Source: Dimargaris cristalligena
Taxonomy: Eukaryota; Kickxellomycota; Dimargaritomycetes; Dimargaritales; Dimargaritaceae
Length of the DNA stretch: 54,814 bases
Assembly: GCA_027576995.1 (NCBI GenBank)
Contig: JANBQC010000132.1
Coordinates: forward strand, 1 to 54,814
Direction of reading: 5' to 3'
This document shows positions 1 to 10,146 of the stretch, in pieces. The notes under the pieces are model-generated. The model ran no database searches and had not been told where the DNA came from. It saw only the letters and a list, made by a program, of their open reading frames with translations. The first letter of the stretch is position 1, and every line of letters begins with the position of its first letter. A program made the translations under genes and the position numbers.

Positions 1-706
1 ACCTCCATCCATACCCGGTGGAAACGATTCAGATCGAGTTGGCCATGGATGGCAAACGATTGTTGAACCATGTAGGCAGACGGATCCTTCAAGGTATTTA
101 TCAGGAACCCGAGTTGGAGGCTAGACACTGGGTAAATGCCTACTATATTATCTGAGAGAACGTTCAATAGTGAGGCAGCTTCCAGGCACAAAGTAGAACA
201 ACTGGAAGGGCCTTCAATTGATTTAACAAAGGAAAATGGCTTGTACGGCGAAATAGGATCTGTTGTGTTATGGGCCTGTTCTTCAAGTAGAAGAAACAGA
301 TCGACTATGGTCAGCGACTGAAGGATTTGGCTAATTGAGAGTTGCCAGCCATGTTCTCTGCAAACCGACGAGGAGTGGATGGCAATTATGGAATTGCCCC
401 CTAAATGAAGGAATGACGTCGATGACACTACACGGGCTGAATAAATACCAAGAACTTTAGCTAGGAAATCGCGAGCAATCCGGAACGTATCTGAGAGACA
501 CTCGCTTATAGTTTTGTCTTCGTAATGTGCTACTGGCAGCGGTCGTGCCTGAAGGGATTTACGGTCGGCCTTGCCCATGGAGGTCATCGGGATACAGTCC
601 AACTGAACAATATAGTTGGGTGCCATGTACTGTGGGAGTTTAGATGCAATGCGGGCCTTAAGAGTCACTGTACCTATTGAACTGGGGGATATATAGAGAA
701 CAAGCT
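1..706 (-). CDS. Non-ribosomal peptide synthetase, partial (A C-terminus, carrier, start of C domain)
   Basis: One open frame of about 235 codons runs on the minus strand from 706 off the left edge. In order it shows the small C-terminal subdomain of an adenylation domain (LPQYMAPNYIVQL, then the A10-type motif MTSMGKADRKSL near 555-590 with its catalytic Lys), a peptidyl-carrier domain with FLHLGGNSI near 385 (the Ser that takes the phosphopantetheine arm), and the beginning of a condensation domain (YPVSSLQLGFL then AYMVQQSFAI). That is the order of an NRPS elongation module, so the product would be a multimodular peptide synthetase of secondary metabolism. Upstream of 706 the frame hits a stop (near 738), and I could not find the A8 motif convincingly. 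Either an intron lies there (a GTAAGG donor at about 739 would give a very short one) or the gene is decayed. Family identity is secure; intactness is not. Confidence 0.82.
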
Positions 707-1816
707 GTTGTTGGGTGACACAGGTGTTACATCCTTACCGACAACCAACCACAGTCCTAATGATATCAACACAATACCACCCTTGTCTGACAATAACATA
801 TCTCTAACCTACAATGACCAAGGTATTGGAAAAAGAGAAACCCCGGTCATTGATGAAGAATGCCTCCAGTCCACCAGTCCACCATGCCAATAACCCGACT
901 TCTGAGGCACTCATTACCTGAAGCAGACAGGATAGGATACTATCATGGCCCCCTCTTGTCCACCGGCTCTCTCCAAAAACTGTACTGTTGATGGAAGTAA
1001 TCCCGTATCTAGCAAGTACTGGCAGTCGCACTCCATAAGAATTAAGACCGGCTATATAATAGGTGTTACGGCTGCTCTGTGGATGTTCCTCAGTTTACTA
1101 GCATTCCCATCGCTAACATATTACTTCACTACATTGCCTTCGCTATATTTCCCTAATAAAACACGCATCTTACTCGCTTAATTCAACAAGCTAAACAGAT
1201 ATTACTCAATACCCTATGCTATTAGTTAACGTGATCTATAGATATCCTTCCTATTGGTAATCCATAAAACACCCTTCACGACATTAGCTTGTGGGTTACT
1301 TCCTGCCACTCATCCTAAACATAGGCATTCTAGTATTTACTAGTAGTATCACCTACTGAAATGACCTTCGATGATTTATATTATGCGGACTACATTTACT
1401 TCCCATAAATATAAATATTATTTTGTTAGTAAGTAGTCAGTGGATATATATATCTGGCTGTAAATCAAGGGTGTTGTCCTCAAATGCTAGTATTTCAATC
1501 ACATTCGTGAGATTATTCATTATATAATACTGAGAAGTAGTGTAGTGGCGACCACATCATAGCTCTCCAACCTGGTCCCGGGGGCTCTAAATTGTCTTAA
1601 ATGGGGTATTTTTTTAATATTGGATAGAATAATAGAATATACTTGTGTCTAAACTCGGAAAATTGGCGCTGATCTAGGTAATTTGGTACAAAATGATAAC
1701 AATATATTGATAAAAATACATGTTTAAAGATTTGAAACCATGGATATAGTTTCATGTACCATAATAAGTCTATAGCATGTCCATGCTAATGAAAGGAGTT
1801 GGTAAGGCATAGACCA
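707..1816. other. AT-rich stretch without a supported gene
   Basis: Short ORFs on both strands show no family motif. A minus-strand segment at about 950-1030 (LARYG...FGESRWTRGGH) is faintly like the adenylation-domain region before A8 and may be a decayed or spliced upstream part of the NRPS gene, but this is weak. Positions 1180-1816 are AT-rich and look non-coding. Confidence 0.4.
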
Positions 1817-4800
1817 TTAGGGGTTAAGCCTTAGTCGGGCTGTAACAGACATCACATTGGGGAAACGGCGAATACGAGATAGTAAAGCCGGTTTGAATGC
1901 CATGACTGCATCATTAGAAACACCATCACTGCTGAGCATATCGAGGCGATAACAAGCACCAGTGGATTTGAGCCCTGACAGGAATTGGAGTTGATTACGG
2001 AATCCCAGTTGGGCCTTAATATCACTGGCCAGTTGCACCCGGTAGACTACAAAGCTGGGGTCCCAATGATTACACGGAGGAGGCCCCTTGGGTGGCAGAT
2101 CATTGGTCGGTGGTCTGACTACATCAGGGATTGTACCCGGATGTGCAGTGCTGGGCCTAGGGTCGGGGTTGATTGGAGGAGTGGGCTGCTTTGGCAAGTC
2201 AGGAACTGTTGGCGTGTTGCCTCCAAGCGGAGGTGAAATGGCTGTTGGAATGTAGATTGGACCAGATGGTGACTGAGGGGCCGGGTACTGTGTAACAATA
2301 ATCACTGGCACATTGGGCCTGGTAACGGACTCTGGGATGGGGGTTACACTAGGGATATCATTATATCCTGTTGTTGTGTGAGATACAGATGATACTGAAT
2401 TACCAGGGTGTACTATAATTGTAGTCTCGACTGGAGGTTTGTCGCCCGTAGTAGATGGAACAGCTGGAGTATTAGGTAGGTGACCGGATAGTTCAGTGGA
2501 TGTCAATTCCTCTGACGTGGAACCATCAGTGGTATATGAACTAGTGTATCCTGAACTCTCCACTGCTCTGGTAGATGGCATTGATACAGTGGCCGTTATA
2601 CTCGAATTTCTATTATCTGGTTCACCAGTTGCTGATGTGGGTTCAGATGGACTGGGCATACTATCAGATGTGGTTTGTATTGGAGTCTCCAACTTAGTCG
2701 ATTCAGCAGGAATTGAGAAAGAAGTATCACTTGGCACAGAGATACTAGATGGTTTGGTTGAGGAGCTGTTCAAGATCTCTGTTTCCAAGCTAGTGGACAC
2801 AGACAAGTCCTGAGTGGTGCTTGATCCTGACTCAATTGATGAGGTTGGGGTAATAGTTACTGCAGGTGCATCTGTTGATATTGTCAAAGTATTAGTTTGA
2901 GATGGAGACGGTTGTTCAACAGCACTTGATACAATACTAGTCAATTCTGTATTTGAACTTGTGGCGGGTACTTCCGTGGTTGAGGAAGTAATTTCTTCGG
3001 AAATATCAGATGTGTGGACATCACCGCCTGAACTGGTAGATGGATTATTAAGTACAGTTGAGGAATCTGGGAGCTCATTAGTGGTACTATTGGTCGCACT
3101 TGATGTAACCTGGCTGATTGATAGTATTTCTGTTATAGACATACTAGATCCATTGGATTTGGATTCAAAGCTTGTGGTAGGAAGTTCTGAGCTATCGTTA
3201 GTTTCGTGACCTGGTGATATCAAGGTACTGGGTGTCATCTCTGAGGATGATTCTGAAATCCTGGATGTAAATACTGTGGGGCTGTTATCGGCAGAACTGC
3301 TAACTATGGTGTGTGTAGTTAGTGACTCGGGATCACCACTAGTAAGTGTAGCCAAATCAGTTGAGGAAGCTAAAGTATTCTCTTGATCTTCACTTGAGGT
3401 CATCTCAGTGAGGGTTGCATCACTGAATGAAGTATCTAAAGTACTGCTCTGCTTCTGGGAGCTTGTATCTGATGACTCTATACTGGTTACTGATGGCTGC
3501 CCAGAGTCTGATGTAGCACTAACATCAGGCACCCAAGTAGAATAAGAAGAATGGGAAGTTGATTTGGACTCACTTGCTGTATTCACTGAGGTTGATCCTG
3601 GACTTGGCTCATGGGATGAAAACTCACTTGACTCAATAGTAGATAGAGGAGATTCAGTGGTTAATTGGGAGGCTGACGAGCTGTTTTCATCAGATGAGGT
3701 AATTGAAATAGAAATTGATGTGGTATAATTGGTACTCTCAGAGTCACTACCCGATATTATTGACCCAGTTGAAATATCTGAGAGGTTTGAACTAACATCT
3801 ATAGTGCTGGTGGTAATAGTCGATATTTGATTGCTTGTAGAAGAATTGGTTTCTGTTGATAGGGTTTCTTCATCTATATAGGTGCTGGAATTTGGCATCA
3901 GGATAGTGGTTGAGGGTAAAATGATTATAGTGGTCTGTTCGCTAGTGGGCGGTTCAGATGCTGAGATTGTTTCATGGTCCCGACTGGTAACCTCAGTGGA
4001 AGTCTCAGAAGTGAGGGTTTGTACCTCATGCAAAGTACTACTCAGTGTAGTAGCTGATGCATTGGTCTCAACCTCTGAAGTCAGTGTATTTGACTGGAGC
4101 TCAGTAGTAACTTCAGAAAATGGTGATGTTTCTGATTCTATTATAGCTGTTGATGTTTCTGGGCTAACAATAGAGCTGGCTTCTGACTCACTGATTGATA
4201 AGTCAGAAGATGTAGCTGTGGTTGGTAAATCGTCAGTAATCACCTCTGATATAATTGAGGATCTAATTTCAATGGTAGTAACATCTTCAGATGGAATCTC
4301 GGTAGGGGATTCAGATATTACTGGAGTGGTAGTTGTAATATTAGTTTCTGAAAAACCAATAGACCCTTCATTATCACTAGGCTGTTTAGAGTTAATTGTA
4401 GTTTCAGGATAGCTACTTAATGTCTCTGATTGGGTCTCTGTGGGCTCCTCTGATGTCACTAATATTGAGGTTTGAGGATCTGATTCAGTAGTTGTAATTT
4501 CTAAACCAGGGCTGGTTTCATTATCACGATTTGGTATTTCAGTTATACTTGGTAATATTTCAGAATTAGAAGTTGAAGACTCTGCTGGGACCTCAGTGGG
4601 TATCTCTGGGAGTATAAGAGTTTCAGACTCAGTATTAGTATTAGTAGCTATACTTTCTTCCTCTGTAGTAGTTTCTGGCTCACTACTTGTAAACTGGGAT
4701 AGTACTGAAGACTCTATTATTGAGATGGATATCTCTGAAGATATTTGACTTAGAGTAGTGGGCTCTGAAGTGTTACTAGTAGACTCCAGTACAGTGGAAT

Positions 4801-7621
4801 TAGCTGAAGCAGGTATTTCTGTTAGGGGTTCATTACTGGCTATTGAGGTTATTTCATTAGTCCTTGTAGGTAGAGATTTACTTTCGAAGTCAGTAGTGGT
4901 TTCAGGCCAGTTATTTGTTTGGTCAGGGGATGCTATTACTGAACTAGTTGTTGTGGAATCAGAGTTGAATGTTAATTCAGTAGTATTACTAGAAGGTAAG
5001 TTTACTATATCTGATGTAATTTCAGTTGGCTCATCTGATATAGCTTCACTTGATATTTGACTAATATTATCAATAGTTGACTCTTCTGTTATACTAGTGT
5101 TAGGCTCAGAAATGGTAGTTAAGGCTTCTGAAATAGTACTAGTTAGCTGTTCTATAGTAGAGCTATTATTTACTGAGCCATCTTCAGATGATGCTTCTGA
5201 GATTTCTGGGGTAGTATTAGTTAGGCTTTCAACTTCTGTGGTAATTTCAGATAGATCACTAGATGTATAGTTAGAAGTCTCTGAACTACTATTAGTAGAT
5301 GAATCAGATAATTCAATGGAGGACTCTTCTATTAGTTCAGTAGTTGGTGTGGGAGGCAATTCCGTAGTGGTTTGGGTATCTTGTGTTGGCTCCTCAGTTT
5401 CAGTAATGGGTTCAAGTACCTCACTGGATTTAGGTTGAGGTACTGTAGTATTTGGACCTGTAATAGTATCAGCTAGTGTTGTACTATCTGAACTTTTCTC
5501 TGGAGAGGCATTACTAGAAGGAGTAGTATCTACTAATTGACTAGTAGTACTGGCTATAGAAGTGGATATTGCACTTGTTACAGCTTGGGAATTTGAGGTG
5601 GGTAACTCGTCAATTGGGTTAGTAGATATAGAGGGATCTACTAAGGAAGTGTCTGAGGATACTGATATACTTTCACTGTTCCCTTGAGTAAAGGTAGTGG
5701 GCTCTCTACTAGCATCAGTATCAGATATAATGGTAGAAGGTTCAGTGATAGTGTCAATTCCCTCAGTAGATGATATTTCTGATACACTTGTATTTTCCTC
5801 AGATGCACTACTGAATACTAATTCCTCACTGGTAGTCAGAAATGATATTGTCTTAGAAGATTCTATAGATTGTGACTCTATAACAGTTGAGGTTATATCA
5901 ATTGGTTCACTAGGGATTTCACTAGATGACTCTATAATGGTATCTGTAGTATTAATTGAGGAGATATTGGATGTAATAGTAGAAACTACAGGTAGCTCTT
6001 CAAGTATACTGGTTTCCACAACTGTATTACTAGTGGATATAAATGTAGGTTCAGGTTGGCCTTCTATTTCAGACTCAATATCTGATAACTCTGATGAACT
6101 AGAGGGTAGTTCAGGTACCAAGGTAATGGAATTAGTATTATCAGAGGTGATTGGTTCTTCTTTTAATGAACTCTCTGATATTGTGGAGCTAACCTCACTC
6201 TCTATAGTGGTACTCTTAGTAATATTATTTGAGGTTATTTCTGGACCTTCATCAGTTTCACTAGGAGTAGTATTCCCTGGGCTATCTTCTACAGGAGTAC
6301 TACTTTGACTCTCACCAATTGGTATCTCAACTGATGTAGTAGTAGGCTCATTAGATTCTGTACTAGTTAGCTCACTCTCTATATCTGAGGGACTCTCACT
6401 TGTAATTGTATTCACCTCAGTATTGGAGGGATTTGGATCAGATTGCCCATCTGTAGGATCTTCAGGTGGGGTACTACTTGATACCTGTGTCTCTTCTATA
6501 GGTAATTCTTCTGCATCTGTAGGAGCTGGGTTAATTAAAATTCCAGTTGAATCACTTGAGGGGGAGTCAGAGCTGGTGGGGACTTCCTCAATAGGGCTTT
6601 CCTGGCCTGGCTCAGTGCTACTAGGAGCAGGAGGGTTAATTGTCTCACCAACTTCCTCAGAGGTTACAATAGGTTCTACTTCTATTGAGGGAGTAGCAAT
6701 ACTACTAATAGGTAAATCAGTATCAATTCTAATTGTACTTTCTTTAGGATCTGGTTGCTGACTAATATTAGTAGGGCCAGCTGAATCACCAGTAGCTGGA
6801 TTAGCTGTAGTTGGAAGAGGTTCTGGTAGGGGGTTATTATCTATATTTGAAGGTGGTAACCAGTCAGGTAGAGAAGTACCCTGCTCATTGGTATTAATAG
6901 CAGGTGGTAATTGACCAATAGATGTTGGACATAGTTCTTCTTCAGAAATAGGACCTGCCTTAGATAAATCATTAGATGGATCTACTACTGGAGGTAAAGA
7001 AGGTACTACCACAGCTAGTTCAGCCTCCAAAATTGATACAGGGGGCTCTGGGCTATGGATGGATTTAACTGGGGGATCTGGAGGTAGGGATAACTCTGGG
7101 ACAACCTCTACAGGAGGGTTGGGAAGTGGGGGTGACTCAGGAATAATTACTACTGGAGGGCCTAGAGGTGGGGGTAACTTAGGTACAGCTTCAACTGGAG
7201 GGCCAGGGGGTGAGGGTGACTCAGGAATAATCACTACTGGAGGGCCTGGAGGTAGAGGTGGCACTGGGACAGCTTCAACTGGAGGGTTGGGGGGTGGGGG
7301 TAACTCAGGAACAACTTCAACTGGAGGGCCTGGGGGTGGGGGAGACTCTGGGATGGCTACTACTGGAGGACTGGGAGGTGGGGGAGACTCTAGGACAACC
7401 TCTACTAAAGGAGGGACTATAGCTGAAGAATCCAGTTCCTGACGTTTGTTCATCAGCCTTTGATGGTGCTCCCTGTTAGATCTGGGAGGGGTTGGATTAG
7501 TCTGAGGGAGACCATGATGATGATCAGGGTTCACTATAGGCAGTTGGGGCCTATCAATAGCCTGGGCTGACAAAGACTGCCATAATGGGAGAAGAACAAA
7601 TCCGAGGATGCCAACTCTCAT
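1817..7621 (-). CDS. Secreted mucin-like Ser/Thr/Pro-rich protein with small C-terminal I9-like domain
   Basis: A single open frame of about 1934 residues. I start at the ATG at 7621, because the in-frame codons above it begin with TTG. The N-terminus is a clear signal peptide (MRVGILGFVLLPLWQSLSAQA). Then come a proline-rich region of 14-residue repeats, about 1500 residues made almost wholly of Ser, Thr, Glu, Pro, Ile and Asn with many N-x-S/T sites, a Pro/Gly-rich spacer, and about 85 ordered C-terminal residues. This architecture suggests a heavily glycosylated cell-wall or extracellular protein; no GPI-type hydrophobic tail is visible. The C-terminal part reads as strand-helix-strand-strand-helix-strand (FVVYRVQL ... 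ACYRLDML ... VMAFK ... LLSRIRRFPNVMSVTARLRL), like the subtilisin propeptide (inhibitor I9) fold, whose end typically reads 'L-x-x-I-x-x-x-P-x-V-x-x-V'. The I9 call is inference by eye. Function unknown; adhesion or protease inhibition are options. Confidence 0.85.
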   Translation of the reverse strand: MRVGILGFVLLPLWQSLSAQAIDRPQLPIVNPDHHHGLPQTNPTPPRSNREHHQRLMNKRQELDSSAIVPPLVEVVLESPPPPSPPVVAIPESPPPPGPPVEVVPELPPPPNPPVEAVPVPPLPPGPPVVIIPESPSPPGPPVEAVPKLPPPLGPPVVIIPESPPLPNPPVEVVPELSLPPDPPVKSIHSPEPPVSILEAELAVVVPSLPPVVDPSNDLSKAGPISEEELCPTSIGQLPPAINTNEQGTSLPDWLPPSNIDNNPLPEPLPTTANPATGDSAGPTNISQQPDPKESTIRIDTDLPISSIATPSIEVEPIVTSEEVGETINPPAPSSTEPGQESPIEEVPTSSDSPSSDSTGILINPAPTDAEELPIEETQVSSSTPPEDPTDGQSDPNPSNTEVNTITSESPSDIESELTSTESNEPTTTSVEIPIGESQSSTPVEDSPGNTTPSETDEGPEITSNNITKSTTIESEVSSTISESSLKEEPITSDNTNSITLVPELPSSSSELSDIESEIEGQPEPTFISTSNTVVETSILEELPVVSTITSNISSINTTDTIIESSSEIPSEPIDITSTVIESQSIESSKTISFLTTSEELVFSSASEENTSVSEISSTEGIDTITEPSTIISDTDASREPTTFTQGNSESISVSSDTSLVDPSISTNPIDELPTSNSQAVTSAISTSIASTTSQLVDTTPSSNASPEKSSDSTTLADTITGPNTTVPQPKSSEVLEPITETEEPTQDTQTTTELPPTPTTELIEESSIELSDSSTNSSSETSNYTSSDLSEITTEVESLTNTTPEISEASSEDGSVNNSSTIEQLTSTISEALTTISEPNTSITEESTIDNISQISSEAISDEPTEITSDIVNLPSSNTTELTFNSDSTTTSSVIASPDQTNNWPETTTDFESKSLPTRTNEITSIASNEPLTEIPASANSTVLESTSNTSEPTTLSQISSEISISIIESSVLSQFTSSEPETTTEEESIATNTNTESETLILPEIPTEVPAESSTSNSEILPSITEIPNRDNETSPGLEITTTESDPQTSILVTSEEPTETQSETLSSYPETTINSKQPSDNEGSIGFSETNITTTTPVISESPTEIPSEDVTTIEIRSSIISEVITDDLPTTATSSDLSISESEASSIVSPETSTAIIESETSPFSEVTTELQSNTLTSEVETNASATTLSSTLHEVQTLTSETSTEVTSRDHETISASEPPTSEQTTIIILPSTTILMPNSSTYIDEETLSTETNSSTSNQISTITTSTIDVSSNLSDISTGSIISGSDSESTNYTTSISISITSSDENSSSASQLTTESPLSTIESSEFSSHEPSPGSTSVNTASESKSTSHSSYSTWVPDVSATSDSGQPSVTSIESSDTSSQKQSSTLDTSFSDATLTEMTSSEDQENTLASSTDLATLTSGDPESLTTHTIVSSSADNSPTVFTSRISESSSEMTPSTLISPGHETNDSSELPTTSFESKSNGSSMSITEILSISQVTSSATNSTTNELPDSSTVLNNPSTSSGGDVHTSDISEEITSSTTEVPATSSNTELTSIVSSAVEQPSPSQTNTLTISTDAPAVTITPTSSIESGSSTTQDLSVSTSLETEILNSSSTKPSSISVPSDTSFSIPAESTKLETPIQTTSDSMPSPSEPTSATGEPDNRNSSITATVSMPSTRAVESSGYTSSYTTDGSTSEELTSTELSGHLPNTPAVPSTTGDKPPVETTIIVHPGNSVSSVSHTTTGYNDIPSVTPIPESVTRPNVPVIIVTQYPAPQSPSGPIYIPTAISPPLGGNTPTVPDLPKQPTPPINPDPRPSTAHPGTIPDVVRPPTNDLPPKGPPPCNHWDPSFVVYRVQLASDIKAQLGFRNQLQFLSGLKSTGACYRLDMLSSDGVSNDAVMAFKPALLSRIRRFPNVMSVTARLRLNP
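7076..7369 (-). repeat. 42-bp tandem repeat (7 units) coding PPVxxxPExPPPPx
   Basis: Seven consecutive 14-codon units inside the mucin-like gene, each of the form PPV-(V/E)-x-(I/V)-P-E-x-P-x-P-P-(G/N), with a further diverged unit at each end. The codons vary between units, so the array is not a fresh expansion. It would form a stiff polyproline stalk directly after the signal peptide. Confidence 0.88.
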
Positions 7622-10146
7622 TGGTATCTGCAAGAGAGTTCAAAAGAAAGCAAAGAGGAATCAAATCCGGGGTTAAATAGAGGACGTTGCTGTAGATACT
7701 AGATGGAATGGGGGTTTCAATGGAAATCGTAATTAGGCCACGAGAGTTCAGGACTAGAAATCTTGGAGGGATTGCGACTAACTTGATAGTTACTGGAGGG
7801 GCCATAGAGGTTGATTTTATATTCTTTAAATCCGCTTATACTGATTTGTCTCTCAAGATGGTGCACAACTTACCGCACTTAATTTTTACTAAATGGATTT
7901 AAAGTTCGGAAACCCTGGATGTGGGGAGTGCCTATGGTTAATCTCCCACTCTACGCCTCTGGGAGCTGGTCTGTAGCGAGGGATATAAGTGGCCTATTGC
8001 CCCAACTTGCCCGGTGCTGTCACCAAATATTAACTGCATGTTGCGCGTTATTTTCACTTTTCAGTGTCAGTATGTAACGCCATGACAACCCTGGCATATT
8101 TCGGTAAATTGATACAATATTAACTAACATATAATTGGCTTATCGAGCCATGATTCGCCTTTAACCAACCATTAGTAATCCAAGTGGCCCGATCATGGAT
8201 ACTTAGCTCGATTTACCCCCGTGGTAAATTGTTGGGTACATGTTATAGCATCAAGGGTTGTAATGTGGCACTACGAGTAATATAATAGAGGCCCCACTCA
8301 CAAATAAGCACATTTCTCAACTGCTCTCCTAGATTGTTTATGCACTTCGTTCGATGATGGGTAACTGATCTAAAGCCCCGGCTAATGATTACCAACAAGA
8401 CCATATACGGCTAGACGGCGGCACTTGCTATGTGTTTCGTTGACCAATATAGCAGGGGACGGATGAGGGGCCGTACCCAAAGGATGACTACTACCCATAT
8501 TTGGTTTAGAGGTTCACCAGGGGCGCCCATTTTGTCCGTCCGCCTTCAGTTGGTAGAACGATAGCAAGAGGCACTTTAATATAGTTCTAATGTAAGGGGA
8601 GGGGGGATAAAGTAATAATTGGTCCCCCTCGTCCGATTTACTTTCTTTAGGCCCCTTGAGAACGCCTCCCCCCCCATTTAGTTTGAAGTCTTCCCATAAG
8701 GCGATGATCGTATCGGACAAAAAAATCGCATCAACGGTCCTCGTGGCAATGTTATCGGTGTATTATAGAGAAGGGTATATCCGGTGAACAATTATTTTTA
8801 TCCCAAAATTACGCCAGCGTTGCTTCTAAATTTACCGACAATGGCCCTGCTTTAATGAGTACCCGACATTTAATACGAAAAGGCGGGATCGCTGAAATGT
8901 CTAGTGACACGGTGCTAAGATGCGCAGGATCTTTGACCCTGCCTTTTACTTCGCTGCCTGTGATAACAACATAAATTAATTACCATTAACGTCTATTCTA
9001 CTCGGGACTACTCCTTAGTTGTCTCAGTAGGGCTTGCGGTTAACGGCTGTGATGGCACAGTCCCTCCTTCCGAGTTGAGTATAGCGCCGGTGGGTCGACC
9101 ATAAACAGCGACGATGAAGCTCGCAAACAAGCGAATTAACAAACGACAAGTGTAAAGCAGGTTAAGGTACTATACTATCTAGCCCAAATACTTCGGGGAT
9201 GCTTAGTATAAATGTATGTAAAGGTGACAATATTTTTAAGCAAACGATTTGGATTGCATAGCCCGTCAGCAACGTGGCACTTAATAAGTCAAATGAAAGA
9301 GTTATTGAGTAAATTCGCATTTTGGTACACAGTATGATAGATTGAAGTAGACAGGCAAGCCACAGGAGTTGGGTAAAAGTAAAGACCACTTCGGAAAACA
9401 ATGTTCGGCTTCTAATATGCCAATGATGGAATATACCCCTAGCTGTCAAACATATAGGTGCAGCGATATCCACTGAAGTATGCTCGGCAAGGAAAATACA
9501 TCACTTAAAAGTTACCAATTCTACAGGTTGCCTTGAGATGAAACCCCGCGTCCCCTAATTTACCAATCTACTCTACACTCATCGCCACGATTGTACTTAC
9601 CTCGACTCACTACTAAGGCACTATCCTTAAATTGAATAACAGACCTGACTTAACCCCGACGACATTTACGGCTAGTAATTAGGGTGGGGTGTAGAGGCAG
9701 TAGCCGATGCTCACAAATTGCACCTGGATCCCTCAACTGAACCCCGGGTGGGTCATTCTACATAAAAAATACAAAACGTTCCTTTGGCTGAGGGAACCTG
9801 AAAAGAATGGTTAATAATAGGCCCAAGCCCTATGCCGCAGCACTCTACAGATAGACCTCCGAGCATATTGCAACAGTCCTCCTACCTTGTAGCCTACCCA
9901 TGAACCTGGGAATCTACCCCCTAGCCAACGCCTAGGCTGGAACAACTGAATACTCGGAATCTCTCGTCACATTTTTCGATAGCCCATTCCCTTTTATGCA
10001 TCTATGCTTAACCACACCCTTCGGCACCCAATCATGCTAATTGTTTCTCCTTAGATCGCTCATTCATAGGAAACCCGTTATTTCGACCAAAACTGGCCAC
10101 CCCCGCCCTTTTATAGCAAACCCAATTTGGCCCTGTGCTAGAAGCT
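7622..10146. other. 2.5 kb without a recognisable gene
   Basis: Balanced-composition DNA with frequent stops in all frames. A hydrophobic minus ORF at 9162-9473 has no ATG-led, splice-consistent context and no family motif. The last few hundred bases should hold the RMI1 promoter; I see no clear element. Confidence 0.5.

Noticed and set aside
3882..6308. Long plus-strand ORFs (for example 3882-4412 and 5697-6308)
   Set aside because: They are antisense to the Ser/Thr-rich gene; its biased codons leave the opposite strand open. No start context or motif.
7059..7442. Gly-rich plus-strand ORF
   Set aside because: Antisense reading of the polyproline repeat array; Gly codons mirror Pro codons.
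10041..10146. N-terminal extension of RMI1 in other frames or from the GTG at 10135
   Set aside because: The GTG frame adds only four residues and eukaryotic initiation favours the ATG at 10147; the 10041 frame is not the RMI1 frame.
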